From the NCBI RefSeq assembly GCF_905220415.1, contig NC_059544.1, positions 5,582,501-5,646,500 of the forward strand: a stretch of DNA of 64,000 nt. Direction: 5' to 3'. How positions within the stretch are numbered: the first letter of the stretch is position 1; each line of letters opens with the position of its first letter. Below, one piece after another: positions 1 through 12,266 of the stretch. This stretch comes from Colias croceus. Taxonomy: Eukaryota > Arthropoda > Insecta > Lepidoptera > Pieridae. The translations under genes were made by a program, and so were the position numbers. The notes below the pieces were generated by a model that did no database searches, had not been told where the DNA came from, and saw only the letters and a program-made list of their open reading frames with translations.

Positions 1-3000
1 TAACTAACGTTTAATTAATTGGTTACTTAAAATTCTGAATAAAGTAAATTTAGATTGCTTGAACCAACACAGTATAACGGGCATAATTAAGGAATACAAT
101 CATAAGTACCCAGAGTAGCAAATAGTTGCAATTATGATATGATTTCTATCTGGGAGGTCATTAGTGCGTTCGGTCAACAGCTTGACAATTGACCTAACTG
201 TCTGCCAGACAAATAATCTTTATTTATACTCGTGGCAGATGATGAAACGAATAGCAAAATATGCGTTGGCCGTTGTCTTTATTGATTTAATTTCACCCAA
301 CAAGAAAATTGGAATGCACAAAATACTTCAAAATAACAATACTACCTACTTCATAATTAGCTAAGATAATTAGTCAGGGATCGATGATACTGATAATGAT
401 TTATTTTAAAGACGATAAGCTATCATAAACCGAAAAATAAACTAATAAATAATGGTCATCAAACAAATGCAATAGGTACAAATAACAATGACCTAAGTAA
501 ATATATTCTTCTTTATTAAATCACAATCTACAATTATAATCTATGGATAATTTTATTATTTGTTTGTTAATAACGCCACAGGAACAACAGTGGACCGCGG
601 ACCTAAAATTTGTGTTTTTTTATGACCTTATTGAAATTTACTTTTAGACACCTGCCCCGATCTTTTCCCAGTTTCTTCAAATTTTATTGGGTCAATGTAT
701 GCCACCATTTATGATTTAATAATTAATCTTATTAACACATGCACCAAGATAGAATAACCTTAATGTAATCGCTTGATAAATATATTATCAGGAAATTATT
801 ATAAATTATGTTTCACAACTGAAATTGAATTATCTATATTAGAAATACGGTATGGTAGTAAGTTACCACTTACCTATATTCCAGTCGCATTTTATCTACG
901 TAGAAATATAGGTATGTATTAATTATTATAGGTAGCGTTAGCTTCTATGTATTAATTATTATAGGTAGCGTTAGCTTCTATTAAGTATTGTGTTGTAGGT
1001 ATAAAAAGAATAATTAGGCACTCACGCAATAAATTGAAATTACATTTATCTTTCGAAAAAAAAATTTTTTTCTCGTATTTAAAATTCGAAATTTTAAAAT
1101 AAAATTCTTTTCAAGATATCTATGAAATAAATTATTTGTTCACTGAATTCCCAGAAAGTTAATAGTGAGTAGCTCAATGATTTTAAAGCAAAACTTTTAA
1201 AGCAAATAACATCACAAAGGCATAGGATATTTTCTTCTTCTATCTTACGAGTTATCAGTGCTAGGAAAGCTATTTCCGTTATTTTTAAGTGACAAAACGC
1301 CTTCATCCTATACAAAAAATGGCACGTTTAGCCTTTGTTATCAGTTGATATTAATTATTATCCTACTGCTTAACATTCTAACATAAAATTTTACCTATTT
1401 ATCCCGTTTAAACTGACTATTGCACAAATATATTTTAATGAGACGGACTTATGTGAGTAAAAAACCTAATAGATGTAACTAGGTACCTATGTGTTTAAAT
1501 ACATTAAAGGATCTGCCTTCTACCTTCAGGCTTCAAATCAAAGTAACCATACAAGACTGTCTGTAACTAATTAGTCCCTTCACACTATTTGTTGGCTTAA
1601 TAAATTGCATTTGCAACACTGTTTTTATTTAATAACTAGTAATCAATACCCACACTCAAAAAAACTTCACTGCTTAATATGTAACGCTAATGATTAATTG
1701 CTACAGGTTTATTATCGCAATGAGTTAATTAATTATTAATCGCTTTTATTAATTGTTTTAAACTGCATGTTGACTACGAGCAACGGAAAAATATAAAAAA
1801 TCCCGGGAAAGATATGTCTGATTATGATTTTTTTAGGAATTATTTTCCTACATACAATGTCGCTCATGAACATGTGATCGCCCGTAATATTCTGAATATT
1901 CATGAAGAAATATCGAAAATAAACTTCAAAAGGGGGGGGGGGGTCTATCAGTACATATTATTCACTCAATGGGTCTATCTAATATTTTTCATGTTATTCA
2001 ATTTCTTTCTATTTTTTGACACATCTTCGAAGTTTATGGGTTGATTTGGATTCTGTTTATTATTTCCAAAAGCTTATGAGTTATTTTAACAGGTTAATTA
2101 ACATTTTTACTAAAAATTATCGACTACGAAAAATAAGACGGAATCGAAGTCAATTTTTCGGTAAAAAATTGTGTATTTATTTAAAAAAGAAACTAGTATA
2201 AGTCCATAAATTATCCCCATAGGACTTTTTTAATCATTATTTGTAATCTACTACATAATAGCTAAAAATTCACAGATCATTATTAATCCAAGGGGCTGAC
2301 AACACCAAATTGAAGTTATTTGAGCAGTTTTTTAAGAAAAGATATTTATTCTAGCCCATCAAAAAAAATATATGTTAAATATTCATCATATTTCGCAGAC
2401 CGTGGACGGACGTTATTATTATTAATATATCATACATATTTTGTGATATTATATTCAACAATAAATTTTATTCTTTTAGATTCTGTTAATAATTTATGCA
2501 TGATATTGGATATGAAGCTAAGTTTGTAGTTAGCTAATGAATAATTTCCGGTAATAAAGTGAAATATTACCTAGGTAGTTACCTATGTAGAAATAATTAC
2601 GACGATGACATAGCATTTAACTTTCGCCGCCTTAGGTATAATTAAGGCGTAAACTCAAAAGAGAAATTAGCGGAAGAGAAGCGAATAATAATATCTCCTG
2701 TTCTGGATAACGTACCTTATATTACTAGCGGAACATAATAAAACATGTATTCCAATGTATTGTGAAAATATAACTCCAATTTTAATTCCCTTTTTGGAAC
2801 TCAGCTTCTGTAACTGTTCGTGTGATTTCTGAATCCGTTAAATCGATCGGATACTAAATTAAATTAGATACCTAACCTCTGGTGAGGAATGCAATTTGTT
2901 CTGAGATTCAACATAGAACTCAATAGAACAATACTTCATTTTTCTAATTATATGACGGATCAACTCTTAGTGATCGTATCATCATCATCATCATCCCCAG

Positions 3001-3800
3001 ACCCTATAAGTTCCCCCTGCTGGTACACGGGAAAGTAGTGAAAGCATATGTACAATCAATCAAAAGTAAGTATGTAGATGTACAGGTTACAAATACATAT
3101 TATATCTAATATCATCCCAAATTCAGATCATCTTTAAATTTTATTATCATTTCAAAACATTCCCTTTAGCTCGCTATGCTTGAATTACTAAACCACAAGC
3201 ACAACATATTTTTTTATATCCGTAGTTCTCTGTTTATCATAAAATAAAGGTAACCTTCTGACCTTAATGATATAGAGCATACGATCAACGTGGCCTTCTA
3301 AACCTGAATAGAGCGTAATTATTATTAGTCGTGATCTATTTTATTCTCGAGTTCTTATTCGGAAATCTTCATATTCATAGATTTAAACATGTAAGGAAAA
3401 CCTTACTTTGGAACCATTTCATTAAGCCCAAAAGCCAAACAACTTATAGGTATATATTTATTTTACATCGTATAAAAGTAAAATCTCGATGGCCGGGAAC
3501 ACGACTTGGCATTTATTTTTGGTTATTAGTAATTTATAGCAACAATTCGTAATTTTAAATTAATAATTAATCAGATTAATTACATACTAATCAATAAAGT
3601 ACATTTTTGCTAGATACAAGGTATACCCTTGGTTCAAGCGTGTGAGCATCGTTATTACTAACTTATTACCTACACAGTTTTTCAACCGGTAATTAATTTA
3701 TAACAAGAAATGATGTTTACGGTGTTACTATATATTCAATACATACACATACATACACGGACATAGATATGTAAGTAGAATTTAGCTGAAAATGTTTTAA
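1..3800. other. Gene-free AT-rich DNA, probable intron 1 of an XDH paralogue
   Basis: I see no credible exon on either strand. The short open frames here are AT-rich, lack domains and lack flanking splice sites that join them. A 33 bp tandem duplication and an (ATC)n run near 2977-2996 are the only structured sequences. If the XDH first exon at 8398-8472 belongs to a live gene, this stretch is part of its first intron; that is inference. Confidence 0.5.
913..980. repeat. 33 bp tandem duplication (2 copies)
   Basis: A 33 bp unit beginning TATGTATTAATTATTATAGG is repeated head to tail without a mismatch, with copy 2 starting at 946. This is read directly from the sequence. It is probably a recent local duplication with no coding content. 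Confidence 0.85.
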
Positions 3801-3842
3801 GTATATGGGAAGTAACGAGGAAAGTAGGCAGAGACATATAGT

Positions 3843-4110
3843 GTGGACACGTTACTCGTCATGCCACTCGTCGTGTTCATCGTCCTGCTCACTACTTCCT
3901 ATTTTGTCGGTATTTGCGCGCGAGTCAAAGGACCTGCAGCAATTAACGAGTGCGAAATGAGGAGCGTCGCGATTAATCGCGCGAGTAGAGCAGTGTGTGG
4001 CCAGAGGGCAATGTCGCTGCGAATAACGGCAGAGCGATGAGCAGCGACAAAACTCGTATACGAATGTTTGTCGAGGCGACAGGTGAACACGAATGTGTAA
4101 ATGCACTTTA
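3843..4110 (+). other. GC-richer island with a small hydrophobic ORF
   Basis: Within AT-rich surroundings this stretch is clearly richer in CG dinucleotides. On the plus strand an ORF from 3843 starts with a hydrophobic, signal-peptide-like run (PLVVFIVLLTTSYFVGI), and a GT follows the codons for SYFV, so it could be a small first exon. The minus strand is also open across the island. I do not recognise a product and could not join it to other exons. It may equally be a repeat or an unrelated CpG-rich patch. Confidence 0.25.
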
Positions 4111-4417
4111 AGAATTTGCATATAAAATTCTCAAAAAATATTGCGCATTTTTTATCTTTAGGTATTATGTAAACAACATTTACATCTTTATGCTTAATAG
4201 TTCTTCGATATCCATATAGGTAGATATCTACCTAAAAGTTGTAAAAAATGAATTTAAACTAAATCATCAAGAATGCCTAATATTCATGGTAATTATTTAG
4301 TTATTTTATAATTATAATTTATATTTATATCACAGCCACTCAATATCAAACTTTTTTATACAACTAGACTTATAAGGAAGTGCTTTTGAATCGTACTTAC
4401 ATAGCAGCTGGTGGCAA

Positions 4418-4919
4418 CTAGGGGGCGTCCATAAATTACGTGAGGTGATTTTGGGGGGAGGGGGTCGAATCAAATCTCATCTAACCTTAAATTTGCGTGA
4501 TATTCGGGGCTAGGCAAATATCACGCAAATTTTTTTTTCAGATTGAAACAAAACTAATAATTAGACTCTTTTGGTCTATTTAATCCTAATAAATTGTACA
4601 TGGGCTTAAGATTTTAATCATGGTTGTGATTTAAGTATTCTCTTGTTAATTTTTTATTACACTTATAACTTTCAGCAATATTAATTTCTATTTTTAACTA
4701 GTCGTAAATAAAAGCACGAAGCAATTTTTTTTTCTTTTTACACTGATAAATCAATACGTTTACATACCTATTATAAGAAACCCACATTTTGAAAAATCTC
4801 ACGTGAGATTGGGGGATGAGGGAGGGGGTTAAGTAAAATCTCACGGCATCTCACCATGGGGGGAGGGAGGATCAAAAAATTGAAATAACACCTCACGTAA
4901 TTTATGGACGCTCCCCTAG
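4418..4919. mobile_element. MITE with TIR GGGGGCGTCCATAAATTACG
   Basis: The left end reads CTAGGGGGCGTCCATAAATT and the right end is its near-perfect inverse, ending CGCTCCCCTAG. Inner parts also pair imperfectly (ACGTGAGGTG with CACCTCACGT). There is no transposase ORF, so it is a non-autonomous DNA element. The same terminus is common in insect genomes. The exact target duplication is unclear because the terminus ends in the palindrome CTAG. Confidence 0.8.
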
Positions 4920-5015
4920 CAATGTTTCGGACTTCGGAAGCGGTTTCTGACAGAGAGAATTAGTGGGCAAGAAACTAGTTGGTAGAAACTCTCCGAACAA
5001 ACTATCTCTTATCTA

Positions 5016-5477
5016 TCTATACATACCTATATAATAAATCTGTAGAAGGGTCAATTCTGTACATTGAAAATATTGAAAAAATAAATATCAGGGGGTGCTA
5101 CTGGATCGATACCAAACCCAAATATGTGATTAAAAAAATTTTTGTCTGTCTGTCTGTATGTGAAGGCATCACGTGAAAACTAACGGTTCGATTTCGATGA
5201 AACTTGGTATAATTATACCTTATTATCCTGGACGTAAAATAGGATACTTTTTATCCTGGAAAAATACGTAGAAAAAAATTAATCTTAATTTTTCAGTTTT
5301 ATCCATAGACGTTGTTCTGTAGAACCGCGAACACAAATTGCGTATTATTATAGGCCTAGCCGTATTTGGGTCCAATAGATTTATAAGATGTCATTGTCAG
5401 AGTTACTCAAAATGGAGAAATAAATCATCCACGCGAAGACCGACATCCGCGCGGACGGAGTCGCGGACGGAAGCTAG
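5016..5477 (+). mobile_element. Lep1-type Helitron-like element, copy 1
   Basis: It begins TCTATACATA after an A and ends GGAAGCTAG before a T, which fits Helitron ends (5' TC, 3' CTAG, insertion between A and T, no target duplication). Inside are a short TCTG tract and a GC-rich 3' end. It matches the copies at 50997, 55856 and 21445 (reverse). There are no coding domains, so it is non-autonomous. The Lep1 name is from general knowledge of lepidopteran repeats. Confidence 0.8.
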
Positions 5478-6049
5478 TCTATTAATATAGTTATACTATA
5501 AAGCTTTTATTATATATCGATGTTTGAATAGAGTGGGTCGTAAATATCGAAAGCTCCTTTGAATTGTAGAATGTAGATTGTTGTCGTGCGTGGGAACCTT
5601 TTCCTTGAACTTAAAATATATCTATTTAAAAATATACATAGGTTTATTGAAACAAATGCAAGTGGCAATTAAATTGTAAAAACAACATTTTTTAGGTATT
5701 AAATACCATAGCTTCGTAGATTATCTGAAGGGTGTGGTTTAACATTAATAAAAGTAGGTATTGATTTTAAAATAACTGGTTTTTCTTACAAATATCAATG
5801 GTAGCGATTAAATATTTCAGATTTTTTTTTCTTTCATCGATTTTATTTATACTTTCGTGGTTTCTACTAAACATACGATCCTTTTTATTGATTATTAATC
5901 GCCTTGTTTTTAGAATTTCTTACTCCTTACATTATTTTAGTGATTTTAACGGTATATAATATGACTGAAGATTTATTATGTAAAGAAATGAAAAGCTTTA
6001 TTAAATCATTCAAAACAAATACTTATGCAATCATCTCTTATCTACATAA

Positions 6050-6976
6050 TACAGGGTGGACCAAAAGTCCGTTTACATTTGAATCGGAAGCTGCAACAAG
6101 CAGCGACAACAGGGTAGGTCGAGAGGGGTACGTAGCGCTAGAGCGGCCTATGGGAATTCAGTACCATGGCATCGTTCAGCGACAAGCAACGTGCGTTCTG
6201 TGTGCGCGAGTACTACTCTAACACCTTTTTTTTAGCTAGCGCAACGAAAATTTTGCGTCCATTACAACATACGGCGTAAAAATGAAGCTCCGTCAGTTCA
6301 ATTGATTAGGAAATGGGTACAAAAGTTCGAGGAGACAGGTTCAACAATGAATCAACCACGATCCGGCCGACCTAGAACATCAAGAGACCCCGAAAACGTA
6401 GAGCGTGTAAGAGCGTCTGTTCGTGAAAATGCTGTTACAGTGAATACAGAGCGGTATATTGACATGCTACAGGACTTTTTTACACCAGCGCTACAGGAAT
6501 TCGATGGTTTTAATCAGAGAACGTGGTTTCAGCAAGACGGGGCCACATGTCACACTTCTAATGACTCACTAAGCGCTGTTCATGAAATTTTTGGACAAAA
6601 GGTGATCTCTAAAAGAGGTGACATTAACTGGCCACCTCGTAGCCCGGACCTATCCTCAATGGATTTATTTCTATGGGGATACCTTAAAAGTAAAGTTTTC
6701 AACAGTAATCCGGCGTCTCTTGATGAATTAAAAGACAATATTCGAATGGAAATGAGAAACATTTCACAAAATACTTGTGAGGCCGTCATTGAAAATTTTC
6801 GCTCCAGATTGCAGCAGTGTCTAAATAGTGAAGGATCACATATGGACGATGTGATTAGAAAAAAATAAAATCCCTATTTGTGTATTTTTTAAATAAATAA
6901 ACAGATTTCATCTTACTTAAATAGTTTCTTCTAAATCATCGTTTGAAATGTAAACGGACTTTTGGTCCACCCTGTA
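6050..6976 (+). mobile_element. mariner/Tc1-type DNA transposon, internally deleted
   Basis: The termini are a perfect inverted repeat of about 30 bp (left TACAGGGTGGACCAAAAGTC, right its inverse ending CCACCCTGTA). TAA lies on both sides, and ATAAT can be read on both sides if the outer TA is assigned to the target. It encodes a decayed IS630/Tc1-mariner-like transposase. Full-length relatives encode about 340 residues; here the gene is broken and has lost its middle, so the element cannot move by itself. Confidence 0.9.
6166..6868 (+). pseudogene. Broken mariner-like transposase
   Basis: From the ATG at 6166 the frame reads a helix-turn-helix start (ASFSDKQRAFCVREYY), then is interrupted. 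Homology resumes in another frame from about 6302 (IRKWVQKFEETGST, then the GRPRTSR linker). It then jumps from RASVREN directly to AVTVNTERYIDML, so the segment holding the first catalytic aspartate is missing. The second aspartate (WFQQDGATCHTS) and the third acidic site (NWPPRSPDL, then FLWGYLKSKV) remain, and the frame ends in lysines and a stop at 6868. It lies exactly between the inverted repeats. It is a non-functional copy of an IS630/Tc1-mariner transposase; the identification is firm, the subfamily is not. Confidence 0.9.
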
Positions 6977-7156
6977 TAATGTATTTGTTTGTGCATAAGT
7001 ATCTAGGTACTTATTGATAAAATAATTATAAAACAACATTACCTAGCGTTATATTTGTGTGATCTGTGACGCTTTCATTTTTAAATCATTGTTTGAGTTT
7101 CGTGTTGGAGTTTCACCATTTAAATTGACAACGTGCTTTAGCACTACATACCTACC

Positions 7157-7357
7157 TATTATAAAACAAAGTCGCTTTCTCTGCCCCTATGTCTCTTTGT
7201 TAATGCGTTAATGCTTACTTAAATCTTTAAAACTTCGCAACGGATTTTGATGCTGATTGATGTTTTTTTAATAGATAGAGTGATTCAAGGGGAAGGTTTT
7301 AGTATATAATTTATTAGGTTTTAGACAAAGCGGGCGAAGCCGCGGGCGGTAAGCTAG
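7157..7357 (+). mobile_element. Short Helitron-like element ending CTAG
   Basis: The 3' end reads GCGGGCGAAGCCGCGGGCGG then TAAGCTAG before a T, the hairpin-plus-CTAG end common in lepidopteran non-autonomous Helitrons. The body starts near an ATTATAAAACAAAGTCGC motif. The left border is approximate. Confidence 0.65.
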
Positions 7358-7560
7358 TTTAATATATAGGTAGATTGAGTGAACATAATTTAATATCTTT
7401 CCTTTCTTTCAGCATTAATTTTCATAATACGTGAGCCATAACTTTCCGCTTGTTATAATTCCATGCTTATCCACATTGTTCTATATAATTATTATTGACT
7501 ATAAATGAGATGCATCCAGTTATTATTTTTAGTAACGTTGTAGCGAATAGCGATATATTA

Positions 7561-7614
7561 GTTCGTTGCTAACAAGTAGGTATGTAGATACCTACCTACA
7601 TGTTAGCAACGAAC
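7561..7614. repeat. 54 bp near-perfect palindrome
   Basis: GTTCGTTGCTAACA at the left is mirrored by TGTTAGCAACGAAC at the right, and the centre is made of GTAGGTA/TACCTAC words. It could extrude as a cruciform or be the fused ends of a small fold-back element. No coding content. Confidence 0.85.
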
Positions 7615-8397
7615 TTATAATTAATAATATTCTAATAATTACTGAGATACAAGACTTATTATTATCGTACAATTATTTCGTTTAAATCATTTAGAGTAAG
7701 AAGTAGTGTACAATAATTTATATATTATAATTTATAAGTAAAAATGTTTTCGTACCAACTTCTTATAACTTAAGTTTTTTAGGTAGGTAGGTACCTACCT
7801 ACCTATATCCCCAAAAAAAAGTGATCGAAATTCTTGAATTCTCTTTGTAGGTACAATTTTAAAGAGCCAGTTCTTATTGCGCAATGTACCTATAATAGCT
7901 AGGAAATATTTATATATGTGTACATAAGTACCTTGTATTTGATTTATATAGACTCTAGGTATATTTTTACCTCACGAATAACATGAAAAATAAAAGGAAT
8001 TAGGTACAAACTACACATGTAAATAAATGTGATTTTTATTCAAACAAGGATTTCTACAAATAGATATGTTTCTTTAATTTCTACTACTGAGTTATAAGTG
8101 CGGTGTCATTTACCAAGCAAAACAAGTTAATCTTCATTCCTAAGATAATAATATAGAGTTATCATACATTGCTCATGATATTATTATTTCATTTTAAAAA
8201 TATTTAAGCTATAGCAGTCAATTTTTTGTCCATACAGATTATGGATCCCAATAGGAGTGAAATTATACTCCTATTGAGATAGGTACATATAGATGACTCA
8301 AATTGAAACAGAGACATGTGTTACAATAAAACAAACTTATACATATAAACCGCACTTTGTCTTTTCTTTCGTATCAATTGACAAATTTATAACTCAC

Positions 8398-8472
8398 CTT
8401 CTTGCCGTTCACATAAAATACCAACTCTGTCGTAACTTCACCGTTGCCTTCATCAAAATTCAAAATGCCCAT
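8398..8472 (-). CDS. XDH: First coding exon of a second xanthine dehydrogenase (partial gene)
   Basis: The reverse complement opens with ATG at 8472-8470 and reads 25 codons ending ELVFYVNGKK, directly followed by the splice donor GTGAGT. XDH proteins start their N-terminal 2Fe-2S domain with this beta strand (LVFFVNGKKV in vertebrates). The complete XDH in this window has the same exon structure: SLIFFVNGKK, phase 0, donor GTGAGT. No further XDH exon is visible between here and position 1, so the rest would lie outside the window past a first intron longer than 8.4 kb. Lepidoptera such as the silkworm have tandem XDH genes, which fits. Alternatively it is an orphan exon left by an incomplete duplication; the intact frame, donor and promoter-like upstream region argue against that but do not exclude it. 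Confidence 0.8.
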
Positions 8473-8538
8473 GTTTATGACACAATAATATACTTTTGTT
8501 TTGTAAGGACGCCTTACTCACTCGCGAGTTAAAACTAC

Positions 8539-8572
8539 ACTGAGTTGTCCCCCGGAGAGCTGACTATATTCC
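8539..8572 (-). promoter_or_regulatory. Putative core promoter of the second XDH
   Basis: On the minus strand an arthropod initiator TCAGT occurs at 8543-8539, about 70 bases upstream of the ATG. An AATATAG TATA-like word lies about 27 bases further upstream. The arrangement is read from sequence; transcription from it is inferred. Confidence 0.4.
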
Positions 8573-10370
8573 ACAATCTTCTCCCAACATCATCGCGCAA
8601 TATAAATATACACTTACAGTTAATGATAACACAATATACGTACACTCAATTATTATCAGCTATCTATACAGCGACTCTTATCGAGTCCACTTGTATTTTA
8701 CTCATATCAATATTGTCCAAAATCACAACAGGTAGATATATTATGTTAACATCTAGGTATATAGGTAAACTTGACTTTTTTCAATGTCGAGACCTCTGAA
8801 GTTCACTATGGCATAACGTACGTCGTACATGCAACATTAATTGTTCAAGTTTTATAGTTACCTATAGCGCAATTGAAAAGTTGATAAAAGCTGTTAACAT
8901 TCAACACTTGGAGGTTTTTCTTATTATTTCTTTATATCTTTATATAATTTAGTTTCAAAATAGATGTGGTTTGCCTCAATTTTAATGTTACAACAGCTCA
9001 CGATATAGGTATTGCTATGCGAACCAGTTTTGCCCACGGCAATTTTGAAATTAAAACAAAATTAATTTATTTACAATAATAAATCAGGTAGGTACTTAAA
9101 TAGATAGGTAATAATATAAAGTACAATAATAATTAAAATCCATAAACACCATTTCTTATGGTCTCCCAAACTTTCTTTGGACAATGCTTGATTGTCACTG
9201 TATTTTTTATAGAAATACGGTAAATTTCAGAAAGCAGTAGGTAAGTACAACGGGACTGTTGTGTCCCTAAAGTCTTTTGCTCTCATTTAGACCGCCATCG
9301 ACCCTTTTAACCGATACCTGTGTATCTACCTGTGTTTAGGTAAACATGGTTATTACTTATTAGTTAGTATACCCGCAAACATAATATTTAATTCCATTGT
9401 TGATAATTATATGAGCTATAGATATTGTCCTGTTTACCTAGTTACCTAAACTTTGTAAAAATCCCTTTTATACGACTTTCACTTCTTTATAGTATTCAAG
9501 ACAGACACGTGCCACCTAGTCCTATTCTTTAGTCCAGTGGACTTAAAATGTACCTTAACGATTTTTTAAATAATATTTTTTTTTCTAATTAAATAATAGG
9601 CACATTGAAATATTTCCTGCCCTGGTCAACATTTATTTAAAAACATGAAACAATACGGACTCTTAAAAACAGATGCATACATAGGTACATGATACAGTGT
9701 GGAAATTTTCAATTGACCCTGGAGGGAAAGTACGTAGGTACTTGAAATACTGAAGATAGCAAATTTTGCTGAATGTAAACATTCCATAATTTTTAAAAAT
9801 AAATAGAAATCAAAGATTTTCAAAAATTTACTTGCTTCGACTGGGAATCTGAAAATGAGATAAAATTAATTTTATTCTTTTATTATTAACCGACTCAAAC
9901 AATGTTTAAAATATTTGCATTTTGCTGTTAGAAATAGAAATATCATGGTATTGAACATTTTTTATACCATCCACAACACATCGACAATATTTCATGAACA
10001 TAATATACCTACATACTATTTAATTAATTAATTGTTCACAATGAGTGATCTAATTTTGGATACATTAATTGATTTTCTTCCGAAGTTACATATAATAATT
10101 AAAACAAATGAAAAAGATTAAATAATAATCGAATTTTAGTACTGCGGTCTTTCACCGCAAACATGTTTAAAACGTCCTACTTACCTACTTTAAAACTTCA
10201 ATAAAAAAGAAAATATGTGCATGTTATAATTATTTACTTAATAGGTACCAATCAAACTATTATCTTACATCTTCGGGTGTTACCTACTTTGAGTCATATG
10301 AAAATTATAACTGGTTCTTCACTAGACAGACTGACTATTTTTCGTAGACGTTGAAGGCCGGCCCATCCAT
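8573..10370. other. Intergenic AT-rich DNA without a recognised feature
   Basis: Apart from scattered TAGGTA/TACCTA words I find no gene, terminal repeat pair or structured RNA here. The minus-strand frame at 9626-9823 and the one at 10593-10784 share similar wording around CCCTCCAGGG, hinting at a low-copy repeat, but I could not define its limits. Confidence 0.45.
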
Positions 10371-10480
10371 ACACAGTATTACAATATTTCCTAAATAATA
10401 TGTAATATTGTAATCACAGTATTACAATAGGTATCTATATAATATTGTAATACTGTGATTGTAATACTGTGCCCATGTGC
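10371..10480. repeat. Palindromic CACAGTATTACAAT cluster
   Basis: ACACAGTATTACAATATT near 10371 is mirrored by AATATTGTAATACTGTG near 10440-10458, and further half-copies flank the centre. The segment can fold into one or more AT-rich hairpins. It looks like a small inverted-repeat element. Confidence 0.7.
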
Positions 10481-11153
10481 CCATATTATGTACCTACTCC
10501 ATAATAATTATTATTTTACGGACCATATGGTATACAAAATAGGTACTAATTTCAGGCCTATTTGTATCGATTTGAAGAATAAAATAACAAATTTAATTTT
10601 TTTTTAATTTTAAGTTAGTTCGATTCCCTGTCGATGCAAGTGAATTTTTGAAAATCTTTGAATGCAGTTCTATTTCTTTTCTTTTTAAAATAAAGGAATG
10701 TTTATTTTCACCAAAATTCGCTATCTTTAGTATTTCAATTATTTTCCCTCCAGGGCTCATCGAAACTTTCCACATTTTCCACACTGGATGTATTTATACC
10801 TAACAATCTTTTTAAACGACATCAAAATATCAACATTTCAAATCAAACTTCCCAAAATCCTGCTAGTTGCTACTAATCTGATCGGTGATGAAGAAGTACC
10901 TACCTGTTATATATTTTATGTCAATAATTACTTTCGTTTGTCAAAGTTTCATTTCATTACAAACTCTACCGAAAGAAAGAAAGTCTATTTCTGTGGGAAT
11001 TTTAAACGGGTCCTTAATTTATAGCCCCTTGTTAACAGCTCATAACGGATATTCAGTAATACTTGATAATACATAAAGTAGCCGCGCCCGCTGTCACAGA
11101 CTGTGGCCACTGCCCTCTTTCATACATTAATTCCATACATTGGTTGTACCACA

Positions 11154-12266
11154 GATAATATTATTATAATACTACTTATCTGGGGGCACGGTAGTGCCCC
11201 CGCCAAGACGAGCCAAGCGAAAACGAAGCGCACGGGCACTACCTACCTTTTCTCGAAGCGCTTCGACGTTTTTTTGAACCCTCATAACTTGGGTTTGGAT
11301 TATGCTAGATCAACAAAATTTTCGGGATATATTGTCAATAGCGGACTTATTGAACATATTAAGTTTTAATTACATTAGCTTTTATACTTCAGATTTTATT
11401 TATATCTAAAAAACGCTAATTTCGTCACTGACTCACTGATGATCATCAAAATTCTTAAGGTATTTCCTAATGTCCTAGAAAGCTGAAATTTTGTATATAA
11501 GCTAGTATTAGCACACAAACATCAAAAAAATTATAAAACTTGTAACTTTCATCCCCCAACCCCTTAAACTAGGGGATGGGAGTTTGTATGAGACCTGTAA
11601 TTTTAAATTAAATTTTGATGACGCTAGAGGTCTAATCTAATAATCTAAAACTTGGTTCCCCTAGATATATATATGTATGTATAGGTACTCTTTGTTAAAA
11701 AAAAATTAAAAATTTAATCGACATAAATCAGATCATATAAATATGAATGAATAGAAGTGTTGCGAACGTCTCCTGCCTCTTACGTCCACACAGTAGCTAA
11801 AAATAATAAAAAATTGTCCTTGTCAAGAGAGTGGGCTATAAAAAAAGGCGTCTCTGATGTGCAAGAAATACACCCCAAAAAAAGAAAATAATAAAAAAAA
11901 ATTTTGTTACAAACAACTTACAAAAAGAAATGAAATCCCACCAAAAACATTTTCATGTAAAATGTTGCCAAGACGATCCCATATGACCCGCACTGTCAAA
12001 AAGTTATCAGATCTCATGTAGAGCCAAGCTTCTAACACTACACGCCCTAACTCTACAAGGCCTAACTTCACAAACTCTACACCTTAGTCAAAATATTATG
12101 TGGCTTGGCCGTTCGTTACTACAAGAACTATAATTGTATAACACAAAAATAATGAACAGTGAATTAATTTTTCACCTTACGCCGATGTGAATGTAGCGAA
12201 ATGGCCAAGCCACATATTTTGACTAAGGTGTAGAGTTTGTGATAATATTATTATAATACTACTTAT
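11154..12266. mobile_element. Hairpin-started fold-back element, copy 1 (truncated arm), bracketed by 26 bp direct repeats
   Basis: The element opens with the hairpin GGGGGCACGGTAGTGCCCCC (11182-11201). It continues nearly identically to the copy in XDH intron 1 (29695-30720) and has a fold-back region whose left arm starts at 11935. Its right arm (12203-12240) is cut short compared with copy 2. A perfect 26 bp repeat starting GATAATATTATTATAATACT lies at 11154-11179 and 12241-12266. No protein is encoded. The terminal hairpin suggests a rolling-circle-type or fold-back element, but I do not recognise a named family. Confidence 0.75.

Noticed and set aside
913..980. CRISPR-like direct repeats
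   Set aside because: Only two adjacent units without spacers, in a eukaryotic genome.
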